Shown: piece by piece, positions 5,819-8,515 of the stretch
Numbering within the stretch: the stretch's first letter is position 1
Layout of the letters: the number at the start of each line of letters is the position of its first letter
NCBI GenBank assembly: GCA_964458015.1
Contig: CAYWGR010000214.1
Coordinates: 1 to 8,515 of the forward strand
Source: CAYWGR01 sp964458015
GTDB lineage: Bacteria; Planctomycetota; Planctomycetia; Pirellulales; Thermoguttaceae
DNA: 8,515 bases
Reading direction: 5' to 3'
The notes under the pieces: generated by a model
The model's input: only the letters and a program-made list of their open reading frames with translations
The model's database searches: none
Told to the model about the DNA's origin: nothing
Program-made: the position numbers and the translations under genes

Positions 5819-6532
5819 GCCTCGCCGGCGATCGCGATTGCTCAATGGGCTTTTACCGCGGAGTTGATCGGTGCTTGCCGGCGGGACAAGCGGCAGTTGG
5901 CTGTTTATCTGAGCATCTTTCTTGACGAAGGCCAGAAACGATTTCAGCGGACATCGGGCTTGGTGTTTGAGCCGGACTTGCGTCCCGAACCGGTTAAACC
6001 TGGAAAATACGCCCGCGAATTTTTGGCGCATGTTCGTAGTTCGTTGGAGAGGATTCGGACGGATGAAATCGGCAAGATACGGATGGCAGCCGATTGGTTG
6101 CATGAGGCCTCGGCGGCGAAGCAACAGATCGTGCGAAATTTTACAGGCCATCTTCCGCCCATCGAGGCCGGGATGCCCGGCGATGTGAAATTCTTTCAAA
6201 CGATGGCCCGTTCGAGCGGCGCGGATGGCGCTAAGTGGATTCGAGAAAATCTGCACAAAGGCGATGTCTATTTCTTCCTCGGTTATCAGAATAACGAGGA
6301 TGTGATGGCCGAGGCCGCCAATTCGCTGGGCGTTAAGTCGATCTTTTTGACCTCTCGCGGCCCCGGCGACAAGGCGGCCGCTAGTCCACACCATCTATAC
6401 ATCGATCCGCAATGGCCCGTGACCGACGGTTGCCTGGAATTGCCGGGTTACGACGTCCTGGCCTGCCCGCTGTCGTGCATCATGAACATGACATGCTATT
6501 ATGCCATCTGCGGCGAAGCAATCAGCAAATAG
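5819..6532 (+). CDS. Exported SIS-like tandem-domain protein, C-terminal part (continuation after gap)
   Basis: This is the same gene as 5286-5807, open directly after the Ns, 237 residues to TAG 6530-6532. It begins A-S-P-A-I-A-I-A-Q-W-A-F-T-A-E-L, a helix continuing from the first domain. After a linker, a helical stretch (I-R-M-A-A-D-W-L-H-E-A-S-A-A-K) opens a second SIS-like domain: H-K-G-D-V-Y-F-F-L-G-Y-Q-N-N-E-D-V-M-A-E-A-A-N-S-L-G-V, then K-S-I-F-L-T-S-R-G-P, then Y-D-V-L-A-C-P-L-S-C-I-M-N-M-T. In SIS enzymes the corresponding loop after the first strand is Ser/Gly-rich, but here it is Y-Q-N-N-E-D. Several Cys cluster near the end (P-L-S-C, M-T-C, I-C-G). A TTG-initiated separate gene at 5864 is much less likely than this continuation. 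Confidence 0.75.
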   Translation, partial: ASPAIAIAQWAFTAELIGACRRDKRQLAVYLSIFLDEGQKRFQRTSGLVFEPDLRPEPVKPGKYAREFLAHVRSSLERIRTDEIGKIRMAADWLHEASAAKQQIVRNFTGHLPPIEAGMPGDVKFFQTMARSSGADGAKWIRENLHKGDVYFFLGYQNNEDVMAEAANSLGVKSIFLTSRGPGDKAAASPHHLYIDPQWPVTDGCLELPGYDVLACPLSCIMNMTCYYAICGEAISK

Positions 6533-6550
6533 CAAGTTTGAGGATTTTTT

Positions 6551-7081
6551 ATGGACCTATTCGACGCTATTGCAAAACGCTATAGCTATCGGGGCGAATT
6601 TACCGCGGCGGCCGTTCCTCGCACGGATTTGCACAAGATCGTGCAGGCGGGCATTCAGTCGCCGTCGGCCTGTAACCAACAGGTAGCCTCGTTCGTCATT
6701 GTCGATGACCCTTCGCTGCTCCAGAAAATCGCGGAGATTATCGACAAGCCATTCTGTCGGTCGGCCAAGGCGATGATCGTTTGCGTGGCGGATCCTCGGC
6801 CTGTGTTTGCCGACATTTCGTTCGCGGCGGAAGATTGTGCGGCGGCGGTCGAGAATATGCTGCTGGCCATTACAGCCCTGGGCTATGCCAGCGTTTGGCT
6901 CGACGGCGTATTGCGACGCGAAAACCGCGCCGCAAGGATCAATCAACTGCTAGGCGTTCCGGGCGACAAATCCGTCCGCATTTTGCTGCCGATCGGAGTG
7001 CCTGCCGAGCTGGGCCAACAGCGGGAAAGGCAGCCTTTCGGCGAACGCGCGTGGTTCAATCGTTGGGAGGCGAAAGACTAG
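6551..7081 (+). CDS. Nitroreductase family protein (FMN-dependent)
   Basis: The protein has 176 residues, typical of short members of the family, homodimeric flavoenzymes that use NAD(P)H to reduce nitro compounds, quinones or related substrates. Visible FMN-site motifs are R10-Y-S-Y-R14 near the N-terminus, S37-P-S-A-C-N-Q-Q44, A93-E-D-C-A-A-A-V-E-N102 leading into L-G-Y-A-S-V-W-L (110-117), and L-L-P-I-G-V-P (145-151). There is no signal peptide, so it is cytoplasmic, unlike its exported neighbours. GAGGA at 6540-6544 lies six bases before ATG, and the gap to the SIS-like gene is 18 nt. Its stop codon is the first TAG of the heptamer array that follows. The family assignment is firm, but the substrate is open. 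Confidence 0.92.
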   Translation: MDLFDAIAKRYSYRGEFTAAAVPRTDLHKIVQAGIQSPSACNQQVASFVIVDDPSLLQKIAEIIDKPFCRSAKAMIVCVADPRPVFADISFAAEDCAAAVENMLLAITALGYASVWLDGVLRRENRAARINQLLGVPGDKSVRILLPIGVPAELGQQRERQPFGERAWFNRWEAKD

Positions 7082-7126
7082 AGGCTAGAGGCTAGGGGCT
7101 AGGGAATAGGGGCTAGGGATTAGAGT
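7078..7126 (+). repeat. Seven-unit heptamer array, consensus NTAGRGR
   Basis: Seven contiguous 7-nt units begin at 7078, 7085, 7092, 7099, 7106, 7113 and 7120: CTAGAGG twice, then CTAGGGG, CTAGGGA, ATAGGGG, CTAGGGA and TTAGAGT. The phase is perfect, with TAG at 7079, 7086, 7093, 7100, 7107, 7114 and 7121. Because seven is not a multiple of three, the array places TAG in all three + frames. It fills the whole gap between the nitroreductase stop (its first TAG) and the propeller ATG at 7128. From memory, degenerate GGCTAG-type arrays are frequent between genes in Planctomycetes. The final GAG (7123-7125) is the only ribosome-binding-site-like sequence near the next start. Confidence 0.8.
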
Positions 7127-7127
7127 T

Positions 7128-8510
7128 ATGAATACACGATTGTTTTCTTGGTTTTGGGTTGTTTTGATATTCGCTGGCGCGATGCCTTTGTGGGTGCGGG
7201 CGGACGAGCCGGTTCAACGCAAACATACGGAGACTACCTTGTCGCCGTTTCCGGTTGAAGTTCGTTCGTCGGCCGTGGTCAGTCCCGATGGCCGGCGTTT
7301 GGCGTTCATCAAACGTGAAGGCGGCCGGCAGATTTTGGTCGTTGACGGCCACGAGCAACCTGCGTTTGATCGCATTGCTTCGTTTACGTTCAGCCCAAAC
7401 AGCAAGTGGTTCGCCTACGCGGCGGCCGAGGGGAAGCAATGGCGCGTGGTCGTCAATGCCAAGCAGCAAGAGCTCTATGCCAAGGTCGGCTCGCCGGTAT
7501 TCGCGCCCGACAGCATGCGATTGGCCTACGTCGCGCAACTGGCTGACGGACGCCGTGCGGTGATCGTCAACAACAAACCGCAAAAGACGTGCGATCAAAT
7601 CCTTGAGGGAGGGATCCAGTTTAGTGCGGACGGCAAGCATATGGCCTATGGCGCTCGATTCGGCGAAAAGTGGAGCGTCGTCATTGATGATCAGCAAGGC
7701 GAGCCCTACGAGTTTCTCGGCACGACCAGCGGCATCCAGTTCAGTGTGAAGGGCGACCGGACGGCTTATGCGGCGATGATCGGCAAAAAATGGTGCGCCG
7801 TGATCGACGGCAAACCGCAAAAGACATTCGAGAATATCGGAAACATCGCGTTTAGCCCCGATGGAAAGCGGGCGGCTTTTGCGGCGCTCGTGGGCGACAA
7901 GTGGCACATCGTCGTCGATGGTAAGGAAGGCAAGCCGTATGACGCCATTTCGATCGACAGCCTGCAGTTCAGCCCCGACGGCCGAGTGGCCTTCGTCGCG
8001 CAGAAGGCCGGCAAGTGGCTGGCCGTCGTTGATGAAAAAGAGGGGAAGCCCTACGATTTGGTCAGCACTTTGCACTTCAGTCCCAACGGCAAACGGCTGG
8101 CCTATTGCGTCGGCATCGGCGCGGCAACGATGGTTACGCTCGACGGCCGCGAAGGCCGCATTTTCGACCGCATCGGCGGCAACACGCTGGTGTTCAGCCC
8201 CGACAGCGGGCAGTTCGGCTACATCGCCAAGGCAGGCCGCGCCAGTTGCGCGGTGATCGACGGCAAGCGAAAGCCGCGTTACGACATGCTGGGCTATCTC
8301 ACCTTCAGTCCCGACTCGAAGCACCATGTTTATGCGGCCACGCAAGGGCAAGAGGCGTTCACCGTGGTTGACGGTCGCGAGGCGGCCCATCGCTACGAGT
8401 CGATTTGGACCGTGCCCGAGGCCCGGCTGATTTTCGATTCACGCAAGACGTTTCACTATATGGCCGTGAAAGAGAATCGGATGCTGCTGGTTGAGGAAGA
8501 TGCAGAATAA
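7128..8510 (+). CDS. Exported WD40-like (PD40/TolB-type) beta-propeller protein
   Basis: The protein has 460 residues and is complete in the window. A signal peptide covers about residues 1-25 (R, then L-F-S-W-F-W-V-V-L-I-F-A-G-A-M-P-L-W, cleavage near V-R-A). The rest is about eleven repeats of roughly 37-40 residues with the pattern F-S-P-D-G-K-R-x-A-Y, then G-x-K-W-x-V-V-V-D-G-x-x-G-K-P-Y-D-x-I. Repeats 1 and 6-10 are the clearest, and the last is degenerate (L-I-F-D-S-R-K-T-F-H-Y-M-A-V-K-E-N). F-S-P-D-G is the PD40/TolB-type blade signature, and such propellers usually bind proteins or ligands and have no enzyme site of their own. Eleven repeats could make one large or two smaller propellers. 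The gene follows the nitroreductase by 46 nt, across the heptamer array. Partners are unknown. Confidence 0.88.
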   Translation: MNTRLFSWFWVVLIFAGAMPLWVRADEPVQRKHTETTLSPFPVEVRSSAVVSPDGRRLAFIKREGGRQILVVDGHEQPAFDRIASFTFSPNSKWFAYAAAEGKQWRVVVNAKQQELYAKVGSPVFAPDSMRLAYVAQLADGRRAVIVNNKPQKTCDQILEGGIQFSADGKHMAYGARFGEKWSVVIDDQQGEPYEFLGTTSGIQFSVKGDRTAYAAMIGKKWCAVIDGKPQKTFENIGNIAFSPDGKRAAFAALVGDKWHIVVDGKEGKPYDAISIDSLQFSPDGRVAFVAQKAGKWLAVVDEKEGKPYDLVSTLHFSPNGKRLAYCVGIGAATMVTLDGREGRIFDRIGGNTLVFSPDSGQFGYIAKAGRASCAVIDGKRKPRYDMLGYLTFSPDSKHHVYAATQGQEAFTVVDGREAAHRYESIWTVPEARLIFDSRKTFHYMAVKENRMLLVEEDAE

Positions 8511-8515
8511 AAAAG

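Noticed and set aside
5615..6394. 259-codon - strand frame crossing the N gap
   Set aside because: It depends on the placeholder length and lies opposite clear SIS-like coding on the + strand.
7078..7126. CRISPR or telomere-like array
   Set aside because: The units are 7 nt and contiguous with no spacers, and the resemblance to TTAGGG is partial and lies inside an operon-like gap.
7113..8390. 425-codon open frame on the - strand opposite the propeller gene
   Set aside because: It is the mirror of a repetitive, GC-biased + strand gene. The + strand has a signal peptide and F-S-P-D-G repeats, while the - strand frame shows only the echo of those repeats.

Overview
The window looks like a piece of a Planctomycetes genome, most likely Pirellulales. 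This is inferred from moderately GC-rich DNA, many small exported proteins of unknown function, a groES gene without groEL, a secreted squalene-cyclase-like repeat protein, a secreted WD40-like propeller, and short tandem or inverted intergenic repeats. It is draft or metagenome sequence, because ten Ns at 5808-5817 interrupt a gene. No RNA gene, CRISPR array, transposase or phage gene is visible.

Left part (1-2811, + strand). The window opens in the 3' end of an alpha/beta hydrolase gene that keeps its acid and histidine catalytic residues. Next comes an exported gluzincin-type metallopeptidase (HEITH...WADEG) with a long disordered tail, then a cytoplasmic coiled-coil protein. A long imperfect hairpin (2814-2905) separates the coiled-coil gene from a convergent gene for a small exported protein (2909-3388, - strand).

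Middle (3389-3861). This 470-bp stretch has no confident gene but is unusually structured. It holds a 27-nt inverted-repeat pair of the widespread 'GAGCGAAGCGAAG' type (3504-3588). A second, unrelated inverted pair (3466-3486 and 3634-3655) brackets it. An uninitiated, protein-like reading frame (3588-3773) begins exactly where the repeat ends. A small hairpin and a possible promoter lie before groES.

Right part (3862-8510, + strand). Five genes lie head to tail with gaps of 11, 9, 18 and 46 nt and are probably co-transcribed: a GroES co-chaperonin, an exported alpha/alpha-toroid protein, an exported protein with two sugar-isomerase (SIS)-like domains (broken only by the assembly gap), an FMN nitroreductase, and an exported propeller of about eleven repeats. 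Three of the five carry signal peptides, so much of the unit probably acts outside the cytoplasm. What joins them functionally cannot be read from the sequence. The most unusual DNA element here is a perfectly phased seven-unit heptamer array (7078-7126). It starts at the stop codon of the nitroreductase, ends just before the propeller start codon, and places TAG in all three frames.
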